Assembly (NCBI GenBank): GCA_016200325.1
Contig: JACQEZ010000011.1
Location: forward strand, 248,001 to 312,000
Origin: Candidatus Manganitrophaceae bacterium
Lineage (GTDB): Bacteria; Nitrospirota; Nitrospiria; SBBL01; Manganitrophaceae
Reading direction: 5' to 3'
DNA length: 64,000 nt
The translations under genes were made by a program, and so were the position numbers. The notes below the pieces were generated by a model, which ran no database searches, was not told where the DNA came from, and worked only from the letters and a program-made list of their open reading frames with translations. Position 1 is the first letter of the stretch. Each line of letters opens with the position of its first letter. Shown here piece by piece: positions 19,568-28,836 of the stretch.

Positions 19568-21238
19568 ATGCCTTTGGAGCATGATGTTCTGATCGTCGGT
19601 GCGGGGCTCGCCGGGATGCGCGCCGCGATTGCGGTTCCGAAACATCTCAATGCCGGGGTCATCTCCAAGGTCCACCCGGTGCGAAGCCATTCGGTGGCAG
19701 CCGAGGGGGGGATCAACGCAGCGATTCGGCCGGAGGACTCCTGGGAACAACACATGTACGACTCGGTCAAAGGGAGCGACTGGCTCGGAGATCAAGATGC
19801 CATCGAGATCCTCTGCCGAGAAGCCCCCGGCGACATCATGGAGCTGGAGCGGATGGGGGCCCTCTTCTCGCGGGATGAGCAGGGACGGATCGCCCAGCGA
19901 AACTTCGGCGGATTGGGCTTCCCGCGCACCTGCTATGTCGCCGACCGGACCGGCCATGCGTTGGTCCACCTTCTTTATGAGCAGCTGGTGAAGCGGGCCG
20001 CACACGTCTATGAAGAGTGGTACGTCACCTCGCTCATTGTCGAGGAGGGGGTCTGCCGCGGGGTCATCGCGCTGAATATCTTCAACGGCGAGCTGACGGA
20101 GATCCGCGCCAAGGCGGTGGTGCTCGCCACCGGAGGATACGGCCGGGTCTACCTGATCTCGACCAACGGCTTGATCAACACGGGGGATGGTATGTCGCTC
20201 GCCTATCACGCCGGCGCCCCGCTGCAAGATATGGAATTCGTCCAATTTCACCCGACGACGCTGAAGGAGACCGGCATTCTGATCACCGAAGGGGCGCGCG
20301 GCGAGGGGGGGTTTCTTTTTAACGCCCGCGGCGAGCGGTTTATGGAAAAATATGCGCCGAAGATGATGGAGCTGGCGAGCCGCGATGTCGTCTCCCGGGC
20401 CGAATATCAGGAAATCCTGGAGGGCCGCGGCGTCGACGGCTGCGTCCTGCTCGATCTGCGGCATCTCGGCAAAGAAAAGATTATGGAGCGGCTCCCGCAG
20501 ATCTGGGAGCTCTCGATCACCTATGCCGGGGTCGATCCAATCGAGGCCCCGATCCCGGTGACCCCCGGCGTTCACTACTCGATGGGGGGAATTTTAACGA
20601 ATGTCCACGGCGAGACGCCGATTCCGGGGCTTTACGCCGCCGGGGAGTGCGCCTGCATTTCCGTGCACGGCGCCAACCGGCTCGGCGGAAATGCCTTAAT
20701 GGAGACGATCGTTTACGGTCGCCGCACCGGCGCCCGCGCCGCCGAATATGCGGAGAAAACGCCGCTGGCGCCTTCTTCGGATCGGGCCCTTCAGAAGGAG
20801 CGGGAGCGGATCGGCGCCCTTCTCTCCCGAAAGGAGGGAGAGCGGGCGGGGTTGCTCCGCGAGGAGATCGGGAAGGTCATGGCCGATCATTTCGGCATTC
20901 TCAGAACCCGCGATCGGATGGAAGAGGGGAAGGAGAAACTGGCGGCGATCCGGCCGAGACTGGAGAAGATCGCCCTGCATGACCGTGGAAAGACCTTTAA
21001 CTTGGAATTGATCGATGCGCTGCAGATTTTCTCGATTATGGATTCAGCGGAGACGATCGCGGCGGGAGCTCTCGTCCGGGAAGAATCACGCGGCGCCCAT
21101 GCCCGGCCCGACTTCCCAAAACGGGATGACGTCCATTGGCTGAAACATACGCTCGCCTATCGCACCGACGCCGGACCCCGGCTCGATTACCGCCCGGTGA
21201 CGATCACGCGCGTCCCGCTCGGGGAGCGCAAATACTAA
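19568..21238 (+). CDS. sdhA: Succinate dehydrogenase/fumarate reductase flavoprotein subunit
   Basis: 556-residue flavoprotein with covalent FAD expected at the His of VRSHSVAAEGGINAA. It has the N-terminal dinucleotide fold VLIVGAGLAGMRAA, substrate-site segments FVQFHPTTL and TEGARGEGG, the catalytic Arg/His region HYSMGGI and HGANRLGGNALMET. Complex II normally also needs an iron-sulfur subunit and membrane anchors, but no sdhB/C/D is adjacent, so the partners lie elsewhere. Whether it runs as SDH or FRD (reductive TCA direction) cannot be told from this subunit. Last gene of the plus-strand run, convergent with the next. Confidence 0.95.
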   Translation: MPLEHDVLIVGAGLAGMRAAIAVPKHLNAGVISKVHPVRSHSVAAEGGINAAIRPEDSWEQHMYDSVKGSDWLGDQDAIEILCREAPGDIMELERMGALFSRDEQGRIAQRNFGGLGFPRTCYVADRTGHALVHLLYEQLVKRAAHVYEEWYVTSLIVEEGVCRGVIALNIFNGELTEIRAKAVVLATGGYGRVYLISTNGLINTGDGMSLAYHAGAPLQDMEFVQFHPTTLKETGILITEGARGEGGFLFNARGERFMEKYAPKMMELASRDVVSRAEYQEILEGRGVDGCVLLDLRHLGKEKIMERLPQIWELSITYAGVDPIEAPIPVTPGVHYSMGGILTNVHGETPIPGLYAAGECACISVHGANRLGGNALMETIVYGRRTGARAAEYAEKTPLAPSSDRALQKERERIGALLSRKEGERAGLLREEIGKVMADHFGILRTRDRMEEGKEKLAAIRPRLEKIALHDRGKTFNLELIDALQIFSIMDSAETIAAGALVREESRGAHARPDFPKRDDVHWLKHTLAYRTDAGPRLDYRPVTITRVPLGERKY

Positions 21239-21254
21239 GACAACATTCCTAATA

Positions 21255-24200
21255 TTAGTTTGTCCCACCGGAGACGGTGTGAAGGATCACCCCGTTTGCC
21301 CCGACCGCCCACCCTTCTAAACCGTTCGGGGCGAAGTAAAGACCCGTTAGACTCTGGTTCGTCCCGACCGACGATTGCGGCGTCCAGTTCGACCCGCCAT
21401 TGAGCGTCGAAACGACAACCCCCGCCGCGCCGACCGCCCAACCATGGGTGGCATCGGAGAAATGGACGGCAAAAAGGTTCGATCCGGTGGATGATGCCTG
21501 GGAAGCCCAGGTCGCGCCCCCGTCGGTCGTCCGATAAATTCTTCCCGAGCTTCCAACGGCCCAGCCAGTGGAGGCGCTGACGAAATGGACCGCATTCCAG
21601 GTATTGCTGGTAGGGTTTGTCTGCGTGCAGCTCCAGGTGACTCCCCCATCGATGGTGCGGGCGGTCCACCCGCTGGTCCCGACCATCCAACCTTTGCTGG
21701 CATCGAGGAAGTACACGCCATTCATGGTCACGGTGGCCGGAAGAGGGCTGTTAGGAGGAACACAGGTGGCGGTCGATTGCGCAGACCAGCTCGTTCCGTT
21801 GTAATAGTAAACTTGTTTTACCGTCCCGTTCGTGATCTTTCCCACGGCCCAGCCATTCGCAGCATCTGCAAAATAAACTCCCTTGAGATTTCCCGAACCG
21901 GCGAGGGTCGCCTGAAGTCCCCACGATCCGCTGCTGTAATGATAGATCTGCCTTGTATCGTTCACGGCCCAGGCGTTGGTTGCCGACACCACCGAGAGAC
22001 CGGTAAAGTTCCCTGCAACGCCTGACTCCTTCACCCAGTCTGTCCCGCCAGTCGACGTGCTCAAAACGGTCCCGCCGGCGCCGACCGCCCAGCCATTGAC
22101 TCCATCCAGCGCAAAACCGACCGACGTTAAATTGTTGATTGAAGGTCCCGAGACATTTCCCCAATCGCTCCCATTCGAGCTGGTGAAGGCCATTCCGAAG
22201 ATTCCGACCGCAACCCCATTCCCACTATTAGAAGCAATTGCCTTAAATACTTTAGGAGAAGGGAGTGTCGCGTCGCCTACATTAAAGGATACTGGAGACC
22301 ACGTGGATCCATCCCAACGCAGGATGGTCCCTGGTAATGTGGGAGGATTGCCCTCATCCCCTCCTACCGCCCACCCCAGATTCGGACCCGATATAAACAA
22401 ATCTAAGAGAGGGAATGTGGTGCCGCTGTCAACGAGTTCCGTCGTCCAGGGCTCCACGCCGGTATCCGAGTAGAGATGAAGGATCGATCCATGGCCACTG
22501 ACTTTATCGGGCGCACCCACCGCCCAACCGTCCAATCGGTTTGGCAGAACGGAGTTCGGGTCTTTTGGGAGGAAGAACACAGAGTAGAGATCCGCCGCGC
22601 TTTTCTGATCCTGGGGCGTCATCGTGGACCAGTTATTATCGGTCCATAAAAGCGATTCGTTCGAATTTTTTACAGTGATCCATCCGTGGGTGGCATCGTT
22701 CATGAAGATATGGGTGAACTGGCTCGGCTTGCTTCCCGATGCCGCGGTGGCGGTCCATGTTGCGCTGCTGTCTCGATAGAGGACGGTTCCTGCGTTCCCC
22801 ACCGCCCATCCATGAGAAGCATCGAGAAAGTAGACCGATTGAAGATGTTGGCTCGTTGGACTCGTCGTATCGGCCGTCCATGTTGCGCCGCCGTCCGTAC
22901 TGTGTAAAATGGTCCCGCTGTCCCCGACCACCCAGCCTTCTAATGCACTGACAAAATAAATCCCGCGAAGGTTGGCCCCCGTTCCGCTCACCACCGGAAT
23001 CCAATTATTTCCATAATCAGGCGAGTCGGGTGGAGATCGGAAGAGTGTCCCGCCATCTCCGGCCGCCCAGGCGACTCCCAGCTCGGAGAATGTGACATCG
23101 TTGATCGGATAGCTCGTCGGTTTCGGGTTCTGGTGCGCCCACGCCATCGGGTTGCTCAGGCCGACTTCAATCGTTTTTGAGGGAACCGGAGAGGCGTTAC
23201 TGCCGCCGGCGGTCGCCGTCAGGGTAATGGTCGCCGAATGCCCCAGTCCGCAGGTGAGACCGGAGGCATCGGGTGTCACGGTAATGGTCGCCGAGGTGGC
23301 GCCCGCCGCCACCGTCCCACTGCTAATATCCAGAGCAAGCCAGCCGCTGGCCTGGCCGGTGTAAGTCACCGCCGCGCTCCAGCCGAGCGGGCTGCCGCCG
23401 TTGTTCTGAATCGTAAACGGCTGCGGGTCCGGGCTCACCTTGCAGGCGGTCGCAAAGAACCCGAGAACCGAGGCGCTCGGATTCATCGTCGCCGCCGCCG
23501 GGATCGTGACCTCCACGGTGATGCTCTGTGGGGAATTCCCCGCTTCCGTGGAGCTGATGGCGATGGTTCCGGAGGAGACGGCCCCGCAAGGAAGGGTGGA
23601 GGTGTCGATATTCGCGACCGTCACCGTTGATCCATCGGTTCCGCTGGTCGGGGCGAACTGAATCCAGGGCTTGCTCGCCGCCCCGCTCCAGTTGAAACTT
23701 CCATTTCCATCGCTGGAAATGGTAAAGGACGGCGAACCGCTGGTTGCACTCCCGCCACAGGTCACGGCGGTGAAGGTGACTTTCAATGTACTGGTGATAA
23801 TCGCCGGCCGAGGGGGAACAACCACGTCGACCGTTACGCTGCTAGGAGAAACCCCCGTATTGTCGGAGCTGATCGTGATCGTTCCGGAAGAGGTCGCCCC
23901 ACAAGGCAGGGTCGATGTGTCGATATTCTCCAGGGTGACGGTTGCTCCCGCGGCTCCGCTCGTGGGGGCAAAGTGAATCCACGGCGGGTCGGCCGCCGCA
24001 CTCCAATGAAAGCTGCTTTCAGCGGCGGTGATGATAAAGGACGGCGAGGCACTCGTCGCGACCCCCCCACAGGTCGAAGCGGCAAAGGTTATTTTTGAAG
24101 GATCGGTGGTGATGACCGGAAGCGGGGGGATCGTCAGACTGACCGTCACATCGACCGGTGTGTTGCCGGCGCCGGAGGCTTCAATATGGATCGTCTGCGA

Positions 24201-24512
24201 ATAACTCTGCCCGCAAGAAAGGCCGGCGGTATCGACCTGCGCAGCCACGGTGGTCGGAGCGGTCCCGCTGGAGGGGGTGAGAAGCAACCAGGAGGGAACA
24301 TTGGAGACCGACCAGGTGAGCGTTCCCTCTCCGGCATTGGTGATCTCAAAGGTCTGGCTGGCCGGGTTTGATCCGCAGCTGATGCCGGTGAAGGACAGGC
24401 CGGCGGCACCCAGGTGGAGGGAGGGAGGAAGGGGGCTTGGGGAGGCTTGATGGCTGCCCCTACCACATCCGGCCAGTAAAATCATGCAGGCAAAAACAAG
24501 AATTCTTCTCAT
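21255..24512 (-). CDS. Giant lipoprotein with BACON-like and YCF48-like beta-propeller repeats
   Basis: 1085 residues. A lipobox LLAGC puts the lipidated Cys at position 16, so the protein should be anchored in the envelope, probably facing outward. Residues about 30-450 hold four Ig-like BACON-type repeats, each with a pattern such as SWLLLTPSSGTA...LSCG...I. Residues about 460-1085 hold many YCF48-like units (GWAVG..G....S..GG..W pattern), predicted to form one or more beta-propellers. Such modules mediate adhesion or carbohydrate/protein binding; the ligand is unknown. Paired cysteines within repeats suggest disulfides. It faces sdhA convergently, with only 16 bases between. Confidence 0.88.
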   Translation of the reverse strand: MRRILVFACMILLAGCGRGSHQASPSPLPPSLHLGAAGLSFTGISCGSNPASQTFEITNAGEGTLTWSVSNVPSWLLLTPSSGTAPTTVAAQVDTAGLSCGQSYSQTIHIEASGAGNTPVDVTVSLTIPPLPVITTDPSKITFAASTCGGVATSASPSFIITAAESSFHWSAAADPPWIHFAPTSGAAGATVTLENIDTSTLPCGATSSGTITISSDNTGVSPSSVTVDVVVPPRPAIITSTLKVTFTAVTCGGSATSGSPSFTISSDGNGSFNWSGAASKPWIQFAPTSGTDGSTVTVANIDTSTLPCGAVSSGTIAISSTEAGNSPQSITVEVTIPAAATMNPSASVLGFFATACKVSPDPQPFTIQNNGGSPLGWSAAVTYTGQASGWLALDISSGTVAAGATSATITVTPDASGLTCGLGHSATITLTATAGGSNASPVPSKTIEVGLSNPMAWAHQNPKPTSYPINDVTFSELGVAWAAGDGGTLFRSPPDSPDYGNNWIPVVSGTGANLRGIYFVSALEGWVVGDSGTILHSTDGGATWTADTTSPTSQHLQSVYFLDASHGWAVGNAGTVLYRDSSATWTATAASGSKPSQFTHIFMNDATHGWITVKNSNESLLWTDNNWSTMTPQDQKSAADLYSVFFLPKDPNSVLPNRLDGWAVGAPDKVSGHGSILHLYSDTGVEPWTTELVDSGTTFPLLDLFISGPNLGWAVGGDEGNPPTLPGTILRWDGSTWSPVSFNVGDATLPSPKVFKAIASNSGNGVAVGIFGMAFTSSNGSDWGNVSGPSINNLTSVGFALDGVNGWAVGAGGTVLSTSTGGTDWVKESGVAGNFTGLSVVSATNAWAVNDTRQIYHYSSGSWGLQATLAGSGNLKGVYFADAANGWAVGKITNGTVKQVYYYNGTSWSAQSTATCVPPNSPLPATVTMNGVYFLDASKGWMVGTSGWTARTIDGGVTWSCTQTNPTSNTWNAVHFVSASTGWAVGSSGRIYRTTDGGATWASQASSTGSNLFAVHFSDATHGWAVGAAGVVVSTLNGGSNWTPQSSVGTNQSLTGLYFAPNGLEGWAVGANGVILHTVSGGTN

Positions 24513-24692
24513 CTTACTGAAAAGTATATCCCAGGAGATCTACCTTGTCAGTGCAGGCGAGGGATGGAGAATAGACGTGTGCGGTGATATCCCTTTTAGA
24601 GGTTTCAATCCGAGACTTGAAAGATTTGGTTCAAGGGCTTTAAATCGAAGAAGCGGAAAAGATGGCGGGAGCGAAGGATGCGGCGATCAAGG

Positions 24693-25070
24693 CTAGGCTT
24701 GGTAGTATTGCCCTTCGATATTTCCTCCGCCGACGAATTTGAAAACGGTGTTTCCGATTCGAATGAGATCGCCGTCCTTCAGGGCGGAACCGATGACTTT
24801 GATGTCATTCACATAAACCCCGTTCTTGCTGCGGAGGTCCTTCACCATGGTCTGGTTGTTCTTTCGATAAAACTCGGCATGGTTTCGGGAAACAGTTTTT
24901 TCATCGAGCGAGATCTGGACCTGATCCCCTCGGCCGACCAGGATCTGCCGCTGATCGAGCATATACTTTTTACCCAGCGGTTTCCCGGAGATCACGACCA
25001 GACAAGGAAGGCATTTCCGAGGATCGGTGGCCGGAGAAACATCGGGATGAATCGTATCCTCGTTATCCAT
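24693..25070 (-). CDS. FHA-domain protein
   Basis: 125 residues, nearly all one forkhead-associated phosphothreonine-binding domain at about 25-120. Conserved positions are visible: GRG (start of the binding loop), the SRNHAEF motif with its Ser-x-x-His, and LRSKNGVYVND with the Asn-Gly pair. The start at 25,070 follows AGAGGAAATAAGG; an ATG seven codons upstream lacks a ribosome site. Lying alone between ComEC and the BACON/YCF48 lipoprotein, its partner kinase is not evident. The N-terminal tail has several threonines near acidic residues (NEDTIHPD) and may itself be a phosphorylation target; that is inference. Confidence 0.9.
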   Translation of the reverse strand: MDNEDTIHPDVSPATDPRKCLPCLVVISGKPLGKKYMLDQRQILVGRGDQVQISLDEKTVSRNHAEFYRKNNQTMVKDLRSKNGVYVNDIKVIGSALKDGDLIRIGNTVFKFVGGGNIEGQYYQA

Positions 25071-25237
25071 CCTTATTTCCTCTTTAATCATCTTACATTC
25101 CAGTGAGGGTTTCGGCCGGTTGATCTATCCGCTCCCAGTCAAGTTTATAACAAAACGGCCATTTGTCAAATGGGACTGCCTTTTTAATACCAACTCTGTA
25201 TTTTCAGAAAAGGGGCGGCGATCCTCTTTTAAATGAA

Positions 25238-27811
25238 TTAAAATCGACGAAAAGCCCTTCTGAGATTTTCCCATTCCTGCATCAGCAGGGGAGCGCGCCA
25301 AAGGACCTTCGTCATTTTACACTCCTGATACGTCCTGATTTCCCAGCCGGCCCGGTCGGCCTCAATCACGATGGCGCCGTCCCGGTCGGTTCGATAGATT
25401 TGAGCCGATAAGGCTTGGTATGCATCGAGGACATCCAGATGGGGATGATGATAAGAATTGTGGCGTCCGACCGAAAAGAGAGCCACTTGGGGAGAGACCG
25501 TCGAGAGAAACGCGGGATTCAGCGCGCTGCGGCTTCCATGATGGGGAACCTTTAAGAAGGTGCTCTTCAGATCGATTCCCTGCTGCAATAGATGCTCCTC
25601 CGCACCCTGTTCAATATCCCCGGTGAAGAGAAAAGAGAGCCCGCCGTCGCCCAGATCCGGGCAGGCCAATCGCAAAACGATGGAGCGGTCGTTGAGGTCG
25701 CCCTCGGCAAAGAGGTTCTCGGCGGGCGGGTTCAGGAAGTGAAGGAAGCATCCATCGATCGACATCGGCGGGGCATCACCGGTGATGACCTTCGGACGGA
25801 GCCCCTTCTGTTCCATTGCGTCGGAAAAAAGGCGATAGAAGGGAAGGTCGCGCGATTCCCCGTTGGTCCAGACCTCACCGACCTGAAAGCTCCGGATCAG
25901 GGAGGAGAAGCCGCCGATATGATCCATTTGGGGATGGGTGCCGACGAGATAATCGATCGTTCGAATTCGCCGCTCCCAAAGGTAGGGCGCCACGGCAATC
26001 CGCCCGACATCGAACGCCCCTCCGGAACCGCCGTCGACCAGGATTGTTTTCCCGTGCGGAAATTCAATCAACGCCGCATCGCCTTGGCCGACATCGATCA
26101 TCGTCATCCGGAGCCGCTCCGGAGAAAACCGGAACCACCCTGCGCCTAAAAAAAGGATCAAGAAAAGGGCGACCGTGCAAGCAACCGTCCTTCGCGACAC
26201 CGTTCGGTGCAGCATGAAGACGAGAATCCCATAAAAGACAATCACCCCCCACAACGGAGGAGAAGCATAATGGAGATCCGAGCCGGGAAGTCGAGCAAAA
26301 AGAGCGGTGAGGTGATAGTAGGATGATCCGAGCCACTGGTTCCACCCGGCCAATGGAAAACCTTCTCCAAAAAAGAGAGAACAGACGGCGGCAATGAATC
26401 CAAAAGGAACGATCACCCAGCCGGCCACCGGGATCAGGATCATGTTCGCAAAAAGACCGACCCAGCTGAACTGATGAAAATAAAAAAGGGTCAGCGGCGC
26501 CGTTCCCAACGTGGCACCGACCGTCGATACAATCATCAGCTGCAGGGGTGAGATCAGATACCGTTGTAAGAAAGACCGCTCCTCTTTCGGAAACGCGGAT
26601 GGAACTTCGGCCGAAGCGGTCGCCTTCCACCAGTGGAACGTCGACGTGATGGCGAGGACCGAAAGAAAAGAAAGCTGAAACGACAGATCGAAAATCGCCT
26701 GCGGATGAGAGAGAACGATCAAAAGGGCCGCGAGCGAAAGGCTGACCCTCACATCGCTGCGCTTTCCAATCCAGATCGAAAAGAGATAGACGCCGATCAT
26801 GATCAAGGAACGAAGCGTCGCAACCTCCGCGCCGGCCAAGAATGCATAAAAGGCGACCGGCCCGGCGGTGATCAACGCCGCCCATTGGGAGGGAATTTTC
26901 CAGAGCGACAGACGAAGGAGAATCGGCTCTGGAAGGCGAAGGATCAACCATCGGGTCAATCCAAAGATCAGCAAAGAGACCAAGGCGAGGTGCGAACCGG
27001 AGATGGAGAGAAGATGGGTTGTGCCGGAGGCGGAGAAGGCCTCCCGGATCGGATCGGTGAGGTAGCCGGTCTCGCCGATAATCAGGGCCAACAACAGCGC
27101 GGCCGCTTCGCCCTCCATCGACGCAAGGACCTTGCGGCGGATCTCTTCGCGGCCCCGGTAAAGCCGGCGGAGGAGCGGGTTTCCTCCCTCCCCGATCTTC
27201 CGAACGTGGTCGAGGCGTGACAGGCTGGCGATGCCGCTCCAGCCTTCCCGTTCCCGGTAGTCGGCATACTGAAACGCCCCCGGGGTCTCAAACTGTTGGG
27301 GCCGGCGAAGCCGGGTCTCCAATTCGAGCCGGTCGCCATATTCAAAAGGGACCTCGGGCAAGTAGACAATCACCCGGAAGATCCCTTGAAGGGGTCGTTC
27401 ACTCCATTGTGATTGTGAGGACGCGCCGTCCGGGGGGGCGGGAAGGGGTGTCTCCGCACCGACCGTCGACGCCCGGATTGCAAGCGCCCTCATCTGAAAA
27501 GAAACCTGCTCCGGCGAATGCTGCGGCGGACCGTCGATTTGCGCGACGATTCGGATCTCGCCCCGGTCAAGATAGGGCGCGAGATCTCCTTCGGAATAGG
27601 GGGTGGAGACGATCTGGTAGACGAGCAACCCCAGGAGGCCGAAGAGAAAGGCCGGGAGAGAGATGAGCGCTTCTCGCCTGAAAGATCGCTCTAAAATCAG
27701 AAATAAAAAAAGAGCCGAGGCGACGGTCAGGGGAAAGTAGGAGAAGCGCTCTCCGAGGGCGAGGCCGCAGATAAAGGCGACGGTGATCGTAACCAGGGGC
27801 GGGGAACCCAA
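25238..27811 (-). CDS. comEC: DNA uptake channel ComEC/Rec2
   Basis: 857 residues with the full three-part layout: an N-terminal DUF4131/OB-like region (about 1-230), the Competence membrane domain (about 240-550, with HLLSISGSHLALVSLLIFGL and LSFQLSFLSVLAI), and a C-terminal metallo-beta-lactamase-like domain (about 570-830) with DVGQGDAALIEFPHGKTILVDGG, THPQMDHIGG and FLKVPHHGSRS. It makes the inner-membrane pore for transforming DNA. Start is TTG at 27,811, supported by AAGGAG eight bases upstream. Full length suggests a natural competence capacity; no other competence genes are in the window. Confidence 0.94.
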   Translation of the reverse strand: MGSPPLVTITVAFICGLALGERFSYFPLTVASALFLFLILERSFRREALISLPAFLFGLLGLLVYQIVSTPYSEGDLAPYLDRGEIRIVAQIDGPPQHSPEQVSFQMRALAIRASTVGAETPLPAPPDGASSQSQWSERPLQGIFRVIVYLPEVPFEYGDRLELETRLRRPQQFETPGAFQYADYREREGWSGIASLSRLDHVRKIGEGGNPLLRRLYRGREEIRRKVLASMEGEAAALLLALIIGETGYLTDPIREAFSASGTTHLLSISGSHLALVSLLIFGLTRWLILRLPEPILLRLSLWKIPSQWAALITAGPVAFYAFLAGAEVATLRSLIMIGVYLFSIWIGKRSDVRVSLSLAALLIVLSHPQAIFDLSFQLSFLSVLAITSTFHWWKATASAEVPSAFPKEERSFLQRYLISPLQLMIVSTVGATLGTAPLTLFYFHQFSWVGLFANMILIPVAGWVIVPFGFIAAVCSLFFGEGFPLAGWNQWLGSSYYHLTALFARLPGSDLHYASPPLWGVIVFYGILVFMLHRTVSRRTVACTVALFLILFLGAGWFRFSPERLRMTMIDVGQGDAALIEFPHGKTILVDGGSGGAFDVGRIAVAPYLWERRIRTIDYLVGTHPQMDHIGGFSSLIRSFQVGEVWTNGESRDLPFYRLFSDAMEQKGLRPKVITGDAPPMSIDGCFLHFLNPPAENLFAEGDLNDRSIVLRLACPDLGDGGLSFLFTGDIEQGAEEHLLQQGIDLKSTFLKVPHHGSRSALNPAFLSTVSPQVALFSVGRHNSYHHPHLDVLDAYQALSAQIYRTDRDGAIVIEADRAGWEIRTYQECKMTKVLWRAPLLMQEWENLRRAFRRF

Positions 27812-27887
27812 CGATCACACTCCTTCTCGGCGGCAGTCAATTTGATTGAGTGCGTCCCGGAGAGCGGGATGAGAGAAACGCGAACCG

Positions 27888-28031
27888 CTAAGGCCGGTTC
27901 TGAAGAATGCCGGCGACGATCATCGCAATCACGACCCCAAATAAGAAAAGGGCGATGCAGCCGCATCCCCATCGATTCGTGCTTTGGACATCTTTTACCA
28001 GAGAGGCTTTGCTTTTTTTCCGCTTGATCAA
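27888..28031 (-). CDS. Possible small single-span membrane protein
   Basis: 47-codon frame beginning TTG at 28,031. It encodes a Lys-rich start (LIKRKKSKAS), then a WGCGC motif and a hydrophobic span (IALFLFGVVIAMIVAGIL), ending QNRP. The composition is that of a tiny inner-membrane protein. The TTG start has only a weak ribosome site and an in-frame stop lies two codons upstream, so expression is uncertain. It is on the same strand as comEC, 76 bases upstream of it. Confidence 0.35.
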   Translation of the reverse strand: MIKRKKSKASLVKDVQSTNRWGCGCIALFLFGVVIAMIVAGILQNRP

Positions 28032-28098
28032 CGCTTACTCGGATTCATCGCTGCGGGTCCACGCCGTGGTCGGTTCCAAAATCTCACCGGGTTATCGC

Positions 28099-28341
28099 TC
28101 ACTGCCGCCCCTTCTGTGCAGCCGGCATGCAATCTGTTGCCTCTTCAAGCTGACGCGCCCTTTCTGCAATTCCTTCAAGCTTTCCCCGAAGCAGCGCGAT
28201 CCGCGCCAGAAGATCGGAAGAAGGATTGAGCCGCTCCACCGCGCCGAAGGTCGAAAGAATCTCTGGAAGGAGCTCTCGCATTTCCGTCATCAAACGGATC
28301 CGCTCCTTCCCTTGCGTCGGTGTTCCCATCTTAGGTCGCAT
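28099..28341 (-). CDS. Small hypothetical coiled-coil protein
   Basis: 80 residues, charged and leucine-rich, predicted mostly helical (segments ERIRLMTEMRELLPEIL and LLARIALLRGKLEGIAERA form heptad-like repeats). Its ATG overlaps the 3' end of the PDZ gene by 11 bases, so the two are probably translationally coupled. A second ATG four codons in is also possible. I recognise no family. No signal peptide or metal motif is seen; a helper of the PDZ protein is conceivable. Confidence 0.6.
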   Translation of the reverse strand: MRPKMGTPTQGKERIRLMTEMRELLPEILSTFGAVERLNPSSDLLARIALLRGKLEGIAERARQLEEATDCMPAAQKGRQ

Positions 28342-28693
28342 CCCTCGGCGGCGTTCCCACCGAGATCTCTATTTTTTTCTCTTGTCTTCCTCGAAAGAGG
28401 GTCATTTCAAGAGACGTACCGGGATTTAGCTTGGAGACCGCTTGGCGAAGCGCTTCAGGACTGGTGATCTTTTGGCCGTTCAATGCAACGATCACATCCC
28501 CGGCCCGCAGCCCCCCCTTATCCGCAGGACTCCCCGATTGGACGGAGGCGACGAAGACCCCTTCAGAAACGCGAATGCCAAGACGCGTGGCAATCTGCGG
28601 CGTCAGCTCTTGAATCGTAATGCCGAGCCAGCCCGCCGGCGGCGCCTCAACGGCGAGCCATCCTATCAGAAAAAGGAAGAGAAGTCTTCGCAT
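28331..28693 (-). CDS. Small secreted or membrane-tethered PDZ protein
   Basis: 120 residues: an N-terminal hydrophobic signal or anchor (MRRLLFLFLIGWLAVEA), then one PDZ domain at about 22-110 (GWLGITIQELTPQIATRLGI, GVFVASVQSGSPADKGGLRAGDVIVALNGQKI). The domain matches the PDZ1 of HtrA/DegP proteases, but no protease domain is attached. It could bind unfolded or C-terminal peptides in the periplasm. It overlaps the next small gene. Either an independent adaptor or a remnant of a DegP-type protein; the intact signal sequence favours an independent gene. Confidence 0.85.
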   Translation of the reverse strand: MRRLLFLFLIGWLAVEAPPAGWLGITIQELTPQIATRLGIRVSEGVFVASVQSGSPADKGGLRAGDVIVALNGQKITSPEALRQAVSKLNPGTSLEMTLFRGRQEKKIEISVGTPPRDAT

Positions 28694-28836
28694 TTTTCAT
28701 ACCCGTAAAATTTTACAGATCTGGGACGATTATTTCAGACGCCCAAAGGGAAGTCAAGACGGGAAGGCCTCAATCCGAAGCGGCCCGGTTGATTTCTCAT
28801 GGACGGGACGGTACGATGAATAAAGGAGTATGCTCA

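Noticed and set aside
17934-19568. Long minus-strand reading frame opposite gcvPB (544 codons)
   Set aside because: Mirror of the well-supported GcvPB gene, with no known motif.
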